Shown: positions 10,857 through 23,064, counted from the stretch's first letter. The stretch is 64,000 nt of DNA from Gonatopus flavifemur (GCA_018340375.1 JAFFJZ010000043.1:1054001-1118000); one strand, 5' to 3'. The notes: generated by a model not told the origin, from the sequence alone. Numbers and translations are program-made.

Positions 10857-13619
10857 ATGGAGCCAATTCTGGGAGCAATTGAACTAAAAGTTAGCCTCTA
10901 CGGACTTACTCGCGCCTTAACCATCCGTATTCTTCCGTCCTTGTACCCAGACTTCATTTTGGGACTGGACGCCTTGAATCTGTTTGAAATTATGATCAAC
11001 GGCCGAGACAACACCTGGTGTTCCTTGTTAATTGACCGGAAAAAGGCCGTTGATCACCAGACTTTGCCACAAAATTATTCCCCCGTTTATTGTGGTGGAA
11101 TTGCTGAGGTCTCGGAAACGGAAGCTGAACTTTTAAATACGATCATCAATCGTATTCGAGCATGTTTTCAAAACCGGAAAGTCGGTGGAACGTCCCTCAC
11201 CAGCCATAGGATCGATGTACAGGGACATGACCCGATTAGGCAGAAGAATTACCAGGCCTCACCGAAGGTCATCGAAGCTATGCAGGCAGAGACCCAGAGC
11301 ATGTTAACCCAAGGGGTAGTCGAAACATCTCAAAGCCCGTGGTGTAATCCGGTGGTAATGATTCTGAAACCGTCTAAAGAATATCGATTTTGCCTAGACT
11401 TCCGTAAGGTGAACACCATCCCCAAGAAGGACGCGTTTCCTCTACCTAATATGGGAGGAATTCTGGACAAATTACGCTCCGCGAAATATATCTTGACTAT
11501 CGATCTGAAACGAGCATTTCATCAGATCCCTTTGGAAGAGTCGAGCAAAGAAATCACCACCTTCTGCGTATCGGGTATGGGGCTATTCCAATTTCGCCGA
11601 ATGCCGTACGGGCTAACGAACGCTGCAGCTACGCTTCAGCGGCTTTCAGACCGTCTGATAGGCCCAGAAATGGAACCATACGCCTTTGTCTATATTGATG
11701 ACATTATTGTCGTTAGATCTACCTTCAGCGAACACCTTAAGTGGATCAAAGTAGTCCTAGACAAGATAGACAAGGCGGGACTCGCCATAAATCCAGACAA
11801 ATGCCAATTTCGCCGCGACGAAGTCACGTACCTCGGGTTTGAAGTTGATGAATATGGCTTACAAGTGGACCCGGATAAAGTAAAACCGATTTCGGAATAC
11901 CCTGAACCGCGAAACCTTAAGCAATTGCGCCGTTCCCTGGGGATGTCGTCAAGGTATCGTAGGTTCCTATCCAACTACGCGGAGATTGCTTCCCCACAGA
12001 CCAGTGTGATGAAAAAGACCGTAAAATGGCATTGGGCCCACGAACAATAACAGGCCTTCGAGGCCATCAAACAGATGATTGCCACAGCTCCGGTTCTCTC
12101 GTGTCCGAATTTTGAACTACCGTTCGTTCTGCAAACGGACGCGAGGGAATCTGGTCTCGGTGCTGTGTTGACACAGATCAGCGAGGGTGAGGAACTCGTA
12201 GTAGCATTCGCTAGTCGCACGTTAACCGACCCCGAGAAGAAATATACGACGACGGAGAAGGGGTGCCTGGCAATCATCTGGTCCGTTCGAAAATTCCGCC
12301 CCTACCTCGAAGGTTATAAGTTCACCGTCATTACGGATCATAGCAGTCTCCGTTGGCTGCATAACCTCGAAAACCCAACAGGTAGATTGGCTAGATTGAG
12401 TTTGGAGTTGATGGAACATGATTTCCAAGTAATACACCGTAGTGGTTCCCAACATCATGTTCCAGACGCTCTGTCCTGAATGTTTGAACGTGAAATCGAG
12501 ATTGTGAACGCGACCGAGATCGGTGAACACAGTTGGTATAATCGGAAATTCAGGGCTGTTCCTAAGTTTTTCAAAAAGTTCCCAGGCTGGAAGATTGCGG
12601 ACGAACGATTATATTGCTTCCGGCCAAACCGTATAGCAGAATCCGTGATGTCCGACCTTTCAGCCTGGAAATTAGTCGCTCCATCAGAGTTACGCCAAGA
12701 AATGATGGAAGAGGTACACGATGAGCCGACCGCAGACCATCCAGGCATCGGAAAAACCTTTCTCCGCGCATCGTTACACTTTTACTGGCCCATTATGTAC
12801 CGCGACCTAGAGGGTTATGTCCGTAAATGTACCACTTGCCAGAGAACTAAGGTGGAACAAGCTCTACCACCCGGTTTCATGGGGAAACGTTTAGTCGGCG
12901 TACCCTGATCAGTGATAGCGGCAGATATAGCAGGCCCCTTCCCCCGTAGTAAGCATGGATTCATGTTCCTCCCGGTTTCAATGGATATCCACACGGAATG
13001 GATCGAACTGGTAACTTTACGTGAAGCCGACGCGAAGAATATTAAAAAGGCTTTGAAGGAGCGAATCATATACCGGTGGGGTACCCCCGAGATCTCTCTC
13101 ACAGACAACGGGACGGAATTTGTTGATAACGCAATGTCCCAATTGACCGCTGACTTCGGAATCGTCCATTCCACTACTCCTGTCTATCACCCGCAGGCCA
13201 ACCCCGTAGAACGCGTAAACCGCACGCTAAGAACCATGATCGCTGCTTACGTCGATCGAGATCACCGTACCTTGGATGAGCACCTAGCTGCACTCCGTTA
13301 TGCGTATAACACAGCCGTACACTCGTCCACACAATTAACCCCGGCCTCTCTGAATTTCGGCCGAGCTTATAACCGTCAAGCGTAATATTATAATCTGCGC
13401 CGTCGAACTTCTCCTTCCAAGGTGGGTGATCTGGTATGACGACGAAATCGAGTCTTATCGTCGGTCACAGGACACAGAACCGCTCAGCTGGCACCAAGGT
13501 ATATTGGCCCATACAGAATTTCGAAATTATTATTCCCAGTGGTCTGTGAACTGGAGGATTTGCAGGGAAAACCTTCCGGTAAGCACCACGTAGATGATCT
13601 TAAGCTGTTGAAAGAATAG
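10857..13619 (+). pseudogene. Ty3/Gypsy pol: protease end, RT, RNase H, integrase; five internal stops
   Basis: A single continuous reading frame is interrupted only by nonsense codons: TAA 12048, TGA 12477, TGA 12906, TAA 13383, TGA 13437. The natural end is TAG 13617. Order: protease C-terminus (ILGLDALNLFEI), RT with FRRMPYGLTNA and the catalytic YIDD, RNase H with LQTDARESG, integrase zinc-binding HHCC (ADHPG...CTTC), integrase core with TDNGTEF and the NPVERVNRTLR segment. The 5' part (LTR, gag, most of protease) is missing at the junction with the CACTA-like remnant. The element is dead as it stands; no frameshift was seen across about 2.7 kb. Confidence 0.9.
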
Positions 13620-13762
13620 AATTATGCGTATTTCCTCGGCTGGCATCCGATGGTAATCCTCACCAGTCCTGTCCTCCTATCCGATCCACCTTAACCCCGG
13701 CAACGGAGCAGGTGCCCGTATACTAGCGATCTTTGCCCCTTGACTTTTCCCGTGCAGTGCCA

Positions 13763-14344
13763 ATGACACCGAGGAAAGGGGGCCATTTATCGCTGCGAAG
13801 AGAGGCCACGGCCATCTATGGGTGGAACCGTAGCGTGGAGGCCCATGCAGAAGACACTTGAGTATCGATGGAGGAAGTACGGAGAGCCTTGGACCACTTC
13901 CCATTGGCTGAACTCACCAATGTCACGGAAGTATACGAGATGGCCACGCAAACTCTCCCTATGGAGACCAATTCTTCCCGTCGAGTGGCGAACCAAATGG
14001 CTCGGCTCCGTATCCACCATCTCCCTCCGCTTAACACACTGCCCGCTCCCACCAAGAACGTCGGTTGCCGAACGGGAACTGTCAGCGCCGAACAAATAGC
14101 GGAGGCTCAGGAGAAGGCCCGCGATCGCTGGCGAGAACGATTTGAGGAAGAGATGGGAGGATGCTTCAACTGCCTGGGGACCGATCACACTGAAGCCCAA
14201 TGCACCAAAGCAAAACGGAAGCAGTGTGAGAGGTGCGGCTGGCCCAACATGACCCGCCGAACCTGTCCCGGGTGCAACCGCGACAACAAGCAACGGAGGA
14301 AAACTGCGGGTCCAAAACACCCCAGACCGGGCCCCACACCATAA
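13763..14344 (+). pseudogene. Zinc-knuckle (Gag-like) ORF located 3' of pol
   Basis: The frame runs from ATG 13763 to stop 14342 with one internal TGA at 13859. It encodes about 190 aa, mostly charged and helical. It ends with a canonical CCHC knuckle CFNCLGTDHTEAQC (CX2CX4HX4C), then a second knuckle-like CERCGWPNMTRRTC whose His position is Met, then CPGC and a basic tail. Zinc knuckles are typical of retroelement Gag nucleocapsid and normally precede pol. Here the ORF lies about 140 bp after pol on the same strand, with no LTR between. It may be a relocated Gag or a third ORF. Confidence 0.7.
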
Positions 14345-14928
14345 GCGGAACCTTCTTCCAGTGCTTCCTACCGTATACTGCCTTGCTCTCACCGGCCGTG
14401 TACAGAATGCGATTCATGAAATGTTTTTTTTCCTTTTTTTTCACCCCCTCCATACCTCTTCTTCGTCAACTACCGTACACGACCTGAACAATACTGTATA
14501 CCGACCGTGTACCTTTCTGCGATTTTCTTACTTCATCTGTGAGTGATGAACACCAATTCCGTGTACCAAAGTAACCTCCACTGCTTGGAAGCCTCATGTA
14601 AACCGTACATGTGCTAAGTAAACGGACCTAAACAAATTCACTGGTTATGTCGTTGATTCCCTGGGACTTCGACCTCCCTAGTAAATCCCCCCCCCCCCGA
14701 TTCCCCAAATCACTATCCCCTTCCAGACCACAACTATGAGAACAATTTTTTGTTTTTGTTCCTTTACGAAGTTTGGTCTTCCCTATGGAACAATGTTCCC
14801 GGAGTAAGTCGCGTGGTCACTCGGTCACCGAGAGGAGGAGGAAGATTGAGCGAGGGGTGGAGAAGCAGGGGGGGCTGACTGGAGTTGCCACCTTAGTCGG
14901 TAGATCAGGCGCCGATTAGGGTGCGGGG

Positions 14929-15545
14929 TGTTGGAACATGGCAGTTACCTTACTCTCCCTCCCGTCGGCGCCACGCGAATCGTAGAGGAGAAGAAAAAAG
15001 AACAGAATAACAGTTGTTACGCGCAAGCGCGATACGAGACCATTGTTGTAACGCATCGTACAGTGATACTCCAAGTCTGGACGGCAAACCGAGCATTACG
15101 TAGTAAAATTACCGTACGCGAACCCGTGGTGTACTCATAATCAAAGTGGTGTTATTCGTACTCGTTTTGTGTTCGTGAGTGATCTACGTGGTCTGTTCCT
15201 CTCAACCCCTTCAGGCACCGCGTGCTATCCTTAAGGAAGAGAGAGGAAGGAAGCATGAATTCCCCTCCGCTAAGACGTCTCCACGACGCCAAAGGTAGGC
15301 GACTTTAGTCAGTGAAATCTCTCCTGCTCTTTCTTGTTCTTCTCTCCGCCCCTCGTATGTCTTCCAGATTGAGTGAAGTCTTTTCGCGTGCCGTGAATTA
15401 ACCGCATGTAACCACGGTGATTCTCCCGTTATTCGAACGACGCTCAGAATTCACCTGAGTAATCGAAGCAACTGAGTTGCCTATCAAACGTTGAGTATTG
15501 TACGCGATTTCTTTGCTTAACATTCGAATAAAATTTGTAAGGTTG
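14929..15545 (+). repeat. Candidate 3' LTR of the Gypsy element
   Basis: A purine-rich stretch (GGGTGCGGGG) precedes TGTTGGAACATGG, a plausible polypurine tract and LTR start. A poly(A) signal AATAAA occurs near 15526. The 5' LTR is lost with the truncated 5' end, so the copy cannot be confirmed by self-comparison and the 3' border is a guess. Poly-C runs occur at about 14688-14699 and 15659-15669. Confidence 0.45.
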
Positions 15546-16677
15546 ACTGGTAATTCAGTGAACTCACCGTTCACTCACTCCTCGAATCCCCCTCAATTAT
15601 ATTTTTATTCATTTCAATTCTCGAGTTCTAGAATTTCTTTTTGTTACCCGCTTTCCTCCCCCCCCCCCCTACGCTCTTCCGTGCATTTCTTCTTACGATC
15701 CACCCCTCTGGACTTGCTAGTCGGCTGAGTAGGACAACGAAAACCACTCGTAACGGATGAAATACCTGAGAGTGAGTTTTGAGGATAAATTTGGTGGTGA
15801 GTATACCGTCACCTGGCACCCTTTTAGAGATTGTGGTTCCCGTCGTGCCACTCCGACATCTTTTTTTTTTCCTTTTTCAGGATCATTTTTTTTCATGCTT
15901 CATCCCTTGCTGTCTCCCTCCTGCACTTGCTTTGGCTTCCCGAAAGAATGATACTTCTTTTCTTAGTGTTTGCTTTCCCCTGCACATAATCTTCTCTGGC
16001 TTTCGCCTGGAATTTCTTTGTTTTATTTAGTATCAAAATCTTGAGTGCGTACAAGGAAAGGCATCGCAAGTCGGAGAGAGACGGAGTAGAGGAAGAGGGC
16101 ATCACAATCCCCTCCACCTTCAATTTATTATCAACACAATAACTGTGCTTTATAAATCAAGTTTCAAAAAATGTTTTCATAAGAGACTTTCCAATTATTG
16201 TTCCGAGCTACTCATCGTATGTTCAATCGATATAAAATAGTCAAGATAAACAGCATCTATTAGTATTATCCAACAATTTTCTAGATTTGTAGTGAGATTA
16301 ATGATGAATCTAGTCCTCATTACAAAAAGGAAAGATTTATTGATGTTCAATCCATATTTAGTTATGATTGCTAATAATGATTAGTTGGGTCCCTTTTGAA
16401 CTATTTTTCTGGGGGGTATCGATGATAGAAATATAGAAAAAATAGGAAGTGTGTAACTGAAAGAAATCTGTATTGAATCGATAGGAATTGAATAACTGTG
16501 AGGTGTTGTCACCAAAACTCACATACTTCCCAACATATATTGCTCTGATACCAATGATCTCTGGGTCAAAAAAACATGTTTAGACATGTTTTGACTCAAG
16601 ATTTTTGAATGAAAATGAGTCAATTGAGGGCAGCAAATGTCAAAAAAACATATTCATTTGTGCAGTGTGTATAAATA
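15546..16677. other. Spacer with C-rich and T-rich low-complexity tracts
   Basis: It contains poly-C (about 15659), poly-T (about 15861) and pyrimidine-rich sequence up to about 15920, then ordinary AT-rich DNA. No exon or element is supportable. Confidence 0.4.
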
Positions 16678-16969
16678 CACTGTAACAAATATTTCTGAAA
16701 TTGACCACATCAAAATTGAACATTACAGTCTCTTGTGAAAGCATTATGCTCAGCAAGGGGAAAATAAAGGTTCATTGTAAGAACCGTACGCTCAGTGTTG
16801 TGACCTCACAAAATCTCGTACATTGTTGATGCTCAGTGTCAGTAACCACATCACCTGGGCGTAGGGTTTTCATAATAAAACTCCATTTCCCCTACGCTGA
16901 GTGCTTTTACAAGGAACTGTAATTTTCAATTTTGATGTAAGTAATTTACAAGAGATATTATTTACAGTG
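16678..16969. mobile_element. MITE, CACTGTAA ends, long inverted repeats, TA duplication
   Basis: The left arm CACTGTAACAAATATTTCT... and the inverted right arm ...ATTATTTACAGTG match imperfectly over about 70 bp (shared block ACATCAAAATTGAA). TA flanks both ends (16676-16677 and 16970-16971). The core has CTCAGTGT motifs in both orientations. Non-coding. Confidence 0.85.
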
Positions 16970-18003
16970 TAGCATATCAGTGTAGTATACTGTATCGAGA
17001 TGGTGTGTGTTATATTTATTTTGAGTCTCGTATGCTCTCTGCCTTAATCGGACACTTATATTCTGCCTGAGAGCTAATTTTACAGTTGCAAGAACTCACA
17101 AAATAATCACAATTTGTGCAATAACTATAAATGTTTCCCTTACCTTGTTCGAATATAGTATTACACTCTTTATTACTACTTGCAATTTTTGTTCATCACC
17201 GTATAACCTAGGATACATAATCAAATATAGCACTTACGTTTCTCATTTAATTATTTTTCAATATACAAAGTATACAAAAAAAAAATACGTACTATTCGAT
17301 ATGATTCGTCCCACAGTTCTCACAGCAAAAGATGCACTTGCTTTGAGAAACATAACCTGAAAAATGAAAAACACATGAATACGACAAACTACACATCGTC
17401 ACGGTGTTTTGGATATTCATGTAAATCACGATACTCACCAACTCACTGAATTTATTGAATTCATATATTTTATATGAGTAATATTTCACTCAACTGCATT
17501 CAATATCCTTGCCGCCGATCGTGAAGAAAAAGCCGGTGAGCACGCGGTCATGTGTACTACGCTTTGAACATTGAGTACAAGTTGATCAAATTGACGACTG
17601 TGATGCTGTTGGAATATTTCAATATGACAACTACATCACAGTCAAACAATATATTATATTACGAGATATAATAATGAATTTCATGGATAATTATGATAAT
17701 ATCATATATCCTAAGATATTCAAGAATCTGAAAGTACGTGCAACGGTTATCATGTTATTTTGAGTAGTACCTGTTGCAAATATTTTCATCATCTCATGAA
17801 CTTAGCAATCCTATCAATACCAATATTACCTTATTATATATATAGTACATCAGTTCAGAGACAATTTACAAACAGTACGAATTGACCTCAAGAATTTCGT
17901 TATGAATTTTGAAAAGTTCCTGTCAATGCTATGTTTCTCAATTTTTTGTTATAGTTACAATTTTTCCTCATCATTTCACATTCAATCTTGCAATGATAAA
18001 AAT
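16970..18003. other. AT-rich spacer with one possible mini-exon
   Basis: It is AT-rich with many chance ORFs. Only the minus-strand 17293-17356 segment described next has splice-like borders. Confidence 0.35.
17293..17356 (-). CDS. Possible 64-bp exon encoding a Cys-rich motif
   Basis: On the minus strand TTTTTCAG precedes and GTACGT follows this segment. In one frame it reads KCIFCCENCGTNH, reminiscent of the Cys cluster in exon 1 of the gene at 4651-7929 (CSYCGCLPTKH). No adjoining exon could be attached, so it may be coincidence or a relic. Confidence 0.2.
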
Positions 18004-20192
18004 CAACTTATTCACGATGGGGCTGAACAAAAAAAACTCGAAAGTCGTGTCACTTCAGAAATTTTTGTGAATTCCGATTTTACGTGATTTTCTGAGAGAA
18101 AAAACCCAAACTCTAAAATCGCCTATTGTGCCTTTTCCATTTACGGCACATTTACTGTTTGTATTCTGCTTATTTCAATGTACCTCACCAAGAAGGCCAA
18201 ATATGTGGGGCATTCGTATGGCTTTTCATTTTAATTTCTTTCTCCACATAAATTACTGTTTGTAAACTAAATTTCATCGCTTCACAAGAATAATATGTTA
18301 TTTCTAATAAATGATACATTTTTTTTTAAATTGAAAAATTATCAATTTTTACGTTTCTTTCTCTACACTCCAGCTTTAAGCAGAAATCAAATGAGGAAAT
18401 ATTGTTTCAAGGTTGAACTATTGTAAAAAAATGCCTACTTTATATACGAATTTCATCATTCAAATATTGAGTGATTTATTAACGTTTGAAAATTCAAATT
18501 ACAGGAACATCAATTCAATTCAAACTGAATAGAATTCATTTCTCAATACCTTCACAAAACATACATGAGAATTGAACATGATAAGTATCCACATTGATGA
18601 GAAATACTATTTTACACATGATTACCATTGTAATCACGAATTGCTCTTAGGAGTCCAAGTTGATTAAAATGTTGGTTACTAGCATTTTGAACTTTATAGT
18701 GTGCCCAAGTTTTGAGGAAGTCAAAATGCACTGACTCCATAGCTTGTTCGCTGTAGAACCTTAAGCCGTTTTCAATTTTCGAACAAAAATCTTCAAAATG
18801 GGAAAAAATGGCATGAACTTTCGGAGTCGTTGAAATCTCCAAATTCAGGTAGCATTTTTGTGAAAATCTGAATTTTTTCTTTATATCCGGGATTCAATTT
18901 GTTGTCAAAACAATCTTCAACAACGTCATTGACTTTGCTCAAGGTGTCAACATACTTTAAAGGTCTCAAGTCCTTTTTCGCTCGGAGGATATCGAGGTTT
19001 TTGAGAAGAGTCTTGCAATCATTCCCATTGAATCCAGAACCAGCATGAGTGTTATCGCGTTCTACACTACATTCTTTAAACCAATCATTAGTGATTTTTT
19101 CGCATTCTGCAGACATTTTATCGACGACTGTATTTACAACGCCGAGCATCACGTGGAGCTCAGGTAGGGGAATGACGCTCAAAATCTTAGTATTCTCACT
19201 GAAGTTGCTAGAAAAAATTGGTACATGAATGCAACTTTCAGAATCTCTTGAATGTTTCTTGTCAGCTCCTTGCTCTAACCATTCATCATAATTATGATAT
19301 GGAGGAAAAATTCAGATTGTCAAAAAAAGCTACCTGAATTCAGGGATTTCAACGACTCCGGAAGTTCATGCCGTTTTTTTCGAAGATTATCAAAATATTG
19401 AAGATTTTTGTTCGAAAGTTGAAAACGGCTTGGGGTTCTACAGTGAACAAGCTATGGAGTCAGTGCATTTTGACTCCCTCAAAACTTGGACACACTATAA
19501 AGTTCAAAATGCTAGTAACCAACATTTTAATCAACTTGGACTCCTAAGAGCAATTTGTGATTACAATGGTAATCATGTGTAAAATAGTATTTCTCATCAA
19601 TGTGGATACTTATCATGTTCAATTCTCATGTATGTTTTGTGAAGGTATTGAGAAATGAATTCTATTCAGTTTAAATTGAATTGATGTTCCTGTAATTTGA
19701 ATTTTCAAACGTTAATAAATCACTCAATATTTGAATGATGAAATTCGTATATGAAGTAGGCATTTTTTTACAATAGTCCAACCTTGAAACAATATTTCCT
19801 CATTTGATTTCTGCTTAAAGCTGGAGTGTAGAGGAAGAAACGTAAAAATTGATAATTTTTCAATTTGAAAAAAAATGTATCATTTATTAGAAATAACATA
19901 TTATCCTTGTGGAGTGATGAAATTTAGTTTACAAACAGTAATTTATGTGGAAAAAGAAATTAAAATAAAAGCCATACGAATGCCCCACATATTTGGACTT
20001 CTTGGTGAGGTACATTGAAATAAGCAAAATACAAACAGTAAATGTGCCGTAAAATGGAAACGACACCATAGGCGATTTTAGAATTTGCATTTTTTCTCTC
20101 AGAAAATCACATAGAATCGGAATTTACAAAAATTTCTGAAGTGACACGACTTCCGAGTTTTTTTTGTTCAGCCCCACCGTGTATTTGTTGAT
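18004..20192. mobile_element. Palindromic element of about 2.2 kb: arms about 880 bp, spacer about 420 bp
   Basis: Left arm (about 18004-18885) and right arm (about 19305-20192) are inverted copies. Shared landmarks include GATGGGGCTGAACAAAAAAA near 18018, with its inverted counterpart near 20170, the AATATGTGGGGCATTCGTATGG block, and the coding block at 18612-18842. Arms differ by scattered substitutions and small indels. The class is unknown; no clear target duplication was found. Confidence 0.8.
18612..19182 (-). pseudogene. Broken ORF of a mobile-element protein in the palindrome
   Basis: Two minus-strand frames, 19182-18793 (129 aa) and 18842-18612 (76 aa), overlap at a frameshift. The second has TPKVHAIFSHFEDFC, then YSEQAMESVHFDF and LLRAIRDYNGNHV, a pattern I know from repetitive uncharacterised insect and cnidarian proteins of probable transposon origin. 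The terminal block is repeated, inverted and mutated, in the right arm (about 19360-19580), so the gene end lies within the arm and the upstream part in the unique spacer. Function not identified. Confidence 0.5.
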
Positions 20193-20434
20193 AATTTTAA
20201 GAACTATTCCACTTGATTACTTATCAGACCAATATAATTGACTGTAATATACATACCTCCTTAGATTGATCGTATTGATTGCTTAATTTAAGACAAGTTC
20301 GTCTTAAATAAATCTCAATCCAACATAACTGATATTCATCTAAAAATATAACTTAAACCATTTTGGTAGCTGGATTTAAGCCGCAACTAAAAGTCAGTAT
20401 ATTGTTAAATCAAGTTTTACTTTTTACTGTGGGG

Positions 20435-21062
20435 GAAACCACACTAGAAGTTCGAAAACTTCGAGATTTTTTTTTCCTCAAAAAACCAAATCACATATCA
20501 AAATTTAGTAAAAACTCTTCATTATATATCTATTGAAGTTTGCTTTCAATTTTTTCCGGAGCTATAAACAACAAAATGGCAGCTTTCTAGTATTCTTCCC
20601 TGGGCACCTTTTGTTTCGTAGCCGGACCAATAACTCCTGCACATTTCAAAATACATTCATCCACCAAAACATCTTTGATTTCATACGATATTAGCTACAA
20701 CAGTACGAAGGGTGATTTTTGAATTGATTATTCCAAAAATGACGTGTTTTTAAAGAACAAGTTCGAAAACGCGAAACAAAAATTGCTCGAAGATCGTTGA
20801 TGAAGATTGAAGTATACGTTATAAAAAATTCATTAGTGTATCTAAAAATGTGCAGAAGTTATTTGTCCGGCCACGAAAAAAAAGATTTCCAGGGATAAAC
20901 ACTGAGGAGCCGCCATTTTGTTATTTACAGTACAAAAAAATCCAAAAGGACACTTCAATAATTATATAATAAAAAACTTTTCACCAAATTCCGATATGTT
21001 GTTTAGTTTTTTTTCAAAGAAAAAATTTTTTGTTTCTCGGCTTCTACAGTAGTTTCTCCCCT
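20435..21062. mobile_element. Foldback element, arms about 290 bp
   Basis: Left arm (from about 20435, with ACAAAATGGCAGCT and GTAGCCGGACCAATAACT) and right arm (to about 21062, with inverted AACAAAATGGCGGCT and GTGGCCGGACAAATAACT) are diverged inverted copies around about 100 bp. No ORF; no target duplication identified. Confidence 0.7.
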
Positions 21063-21975
21063 CAAAGAACGACTTGAATTTAATGAACATGAATATAGAA
21101 ACTCAGCGACATTTCTTGTTCTATACATAAAATTGAAATTTGAATAAATTGTCTTTCTGAGGGTACGTTTCAGGAATTTCCATGCTCTACATATAATCTG
21201 AAGTTGAAGACACTTTCATTTGCGCTAATTCCAAAAAATGGCCACAGAATTCCAAAATAAACACTTTGAAATCATTGTCCTAATGGCAATGAATTATAAG
21301 CTCCAGCTAAAACAGGTTCAATAAATGCAAAATACTCAAAGGAGTTAGAAAATATTCACATAAGAGTGAAGGTAGCAGTAACGAGCTAGCAAATGGTTGA
21401 CGTAACTTGTTGATTAGAATTTATTCTCACGTTTTTCGTATCAGGAATTCTTCAGTGGCTTCTAAGTATATGATTTGACTGCGAATATTGGACAAAACAA
21501 TTTTATCAAAAGTTACATGAATTAATTCATTGTCTGCTCACTGTATTCACTGTATTAACAACGATTCGTGTCAATTATTTTAACATACTTACACCTGCAA
21601 AAATTTCAAAAGATCAAGATCATGTTGTACAACTGAAAGGACACAACATAGGTCACAAGACAAAACATAACAAGTCACGTTATTGAATAATTTATTTTCA
21701 TGGTAATGAATGTTTCTCATCTCGATCTTCCACAAATCTGGTATTAAATTGTTCGTTTGAAGTATATCTATCCAAATGAATCAATTTCAAACGATTGTTT
21801 AACTCACACAATAATTAACATTAAGGATAGACGAAGTAATCATAAAGTGACTTGTTACTTTCTCTGTTGTGATTGACGATAAAATCAGGAAATTTATGGT
21901 GAAAGACTTATACATAACGATAAAAATATTATCTCTTATCCTAAAAGAATCAAAATTTCCAAAATCACTTACCTC
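21063..21975. other. AT-rich spacer ending in a minus-strand splice donor
   Basis: No gene is seen. Bases 21966-21975, read on the minus strand, give GAG followed by GTAAGTG, a strong donor separated from its exon by the adjacent MITE. Confidence 0.5.
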
Positions 21976-23064
21976 CACTGTAAAAAAAAACTGGAAACTT
22001 ACTGTGCAACTGGACTGGAAATTTCCAGTGCTAGTACTGGAATATGGATATTCCAGTACATGTACAGAGATTTTGTTGTTACGTTACTGAAAATTTACCA
22101 AGCATAACTGAAAATTCAGTCATTGTACTGGAATTTTCAAGTTTGAGATGATGTACTGAAATTTTGCCATGATTTCGCGAAAATTTTACCGGCTCGTACT
22201 ACAATTTTATAGTTCTTGTGCACCAAAAAAAAATATTCCCTCAAAAAGGACTTGAGAAAAAATTTGGAATTTAATCGTTTGTATACTGGAATTATACAGG
22301 TTTTTAACTGCAATTCTCAGGTTTTGTGATGGAATTTTCCAGTTACTATGCAATTGAATTATACAGGTTTTGAACTGCAATTTTCAGGTCGTGTGATGGA
22401 ATTTTCCAGTTGCTATGCAACGGAATTTAATCACTGTTGCACTGAAATTTTCCACTTCTATTGGACTTCGTCATTTCTGGCAGGAAAAATTTCAAGTCTT
22501 TATATTAAAAATTTCCTGATTGAGATTTTGAATAATAATTGTAATTGTAGCCAATGAAATTGATATATGAGGTTTTTCCAAGACTTATCCTCTTGTGTTC
22601 TAGATATGAAGCATATGTAGTAACCCAAGCTGGCCTTCCAACATGTCGCGCTATAGCTCATCGGTTAGGTCTTAGGTTTCAGTTGGTAGGCAGGTAGAAA
22701 AGTGTGGGTTCAAATCCTGTTAGGTAGACATGAGTTTCTGTCCATCCAAATGAACGATCAAAAGTTTCTCAATCATCTTGGAACACAAGGACCCTGCAAA
22801 ATCACTTTGCGTGAGCAATTTTTTTTCAATTTTCATGGATATTTTCAGCATTAATTTTCCAGTACATGTCCTGGAAAAGTCCAGCTCGTGTACTGAAAAA
22901 TTCCAGTACCGAGGCTCAGAAAATTTCCAGTTTTGATGCGGGAATTCCATAACGTTTGCACTGAATTTTTGCAGTACAAATGTGCTGAAATTTTCCGGTA
23001 CATGTACAGGTTAATGACTTCCAGTACATGTACTGGAATTTTCCGGTGAAATTTTTTTACAGTG
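21976..23064. mobile_element. 1.1-kb MITE, CACTGTAAAAAAA ends, filled with CTGGAAA/TTTCCAG palindromes
   Basis: It begins CACTGTAAAAAAAAACTGG and ends ATTTTTTTACAGTG. Flanking trinucleotides are CTC (21973-21975) and TTC (23065-23067), a likely 3-bp duplication with one mismatch. Both subterminal regions (about 21990-22460 and 22850-23045) contain many variants of TACTGGAATTTTCCAGTA. A tRNA-like block lies in the middle. It splits a minus-strand exon of the gene at 23065-23256. Confidence 0.82.
22640..22725 (+). ncRNA. tRNA-like (SINE-head-like) sequence inside the MITE
   Basis: A-box-like ATAGCTCATCGGTTAG (22653) and a good B box GGTTCAAATCC (22707) lie about 40 bp apart on the plus strand. 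The sequence does not close a full cloverleaf that I can draw. It may be a tRNA-derived SINE captured by the MITE. Confidence 0.4.

Noticed and set aside
13787..14453. 201-aa and shorter minus-strand ORFs
   Set aside because: They are shadows of the plus-strand zinc-knuckle ORF.
21990..22560. Short palindromic repeats at fairly regular spacing, considered as a CRISPR-like array
   Set aside because: Repeats are degenerate, spacing is irregular, there are no cas genes, and the DNA is a eukaryotic MITE interior.
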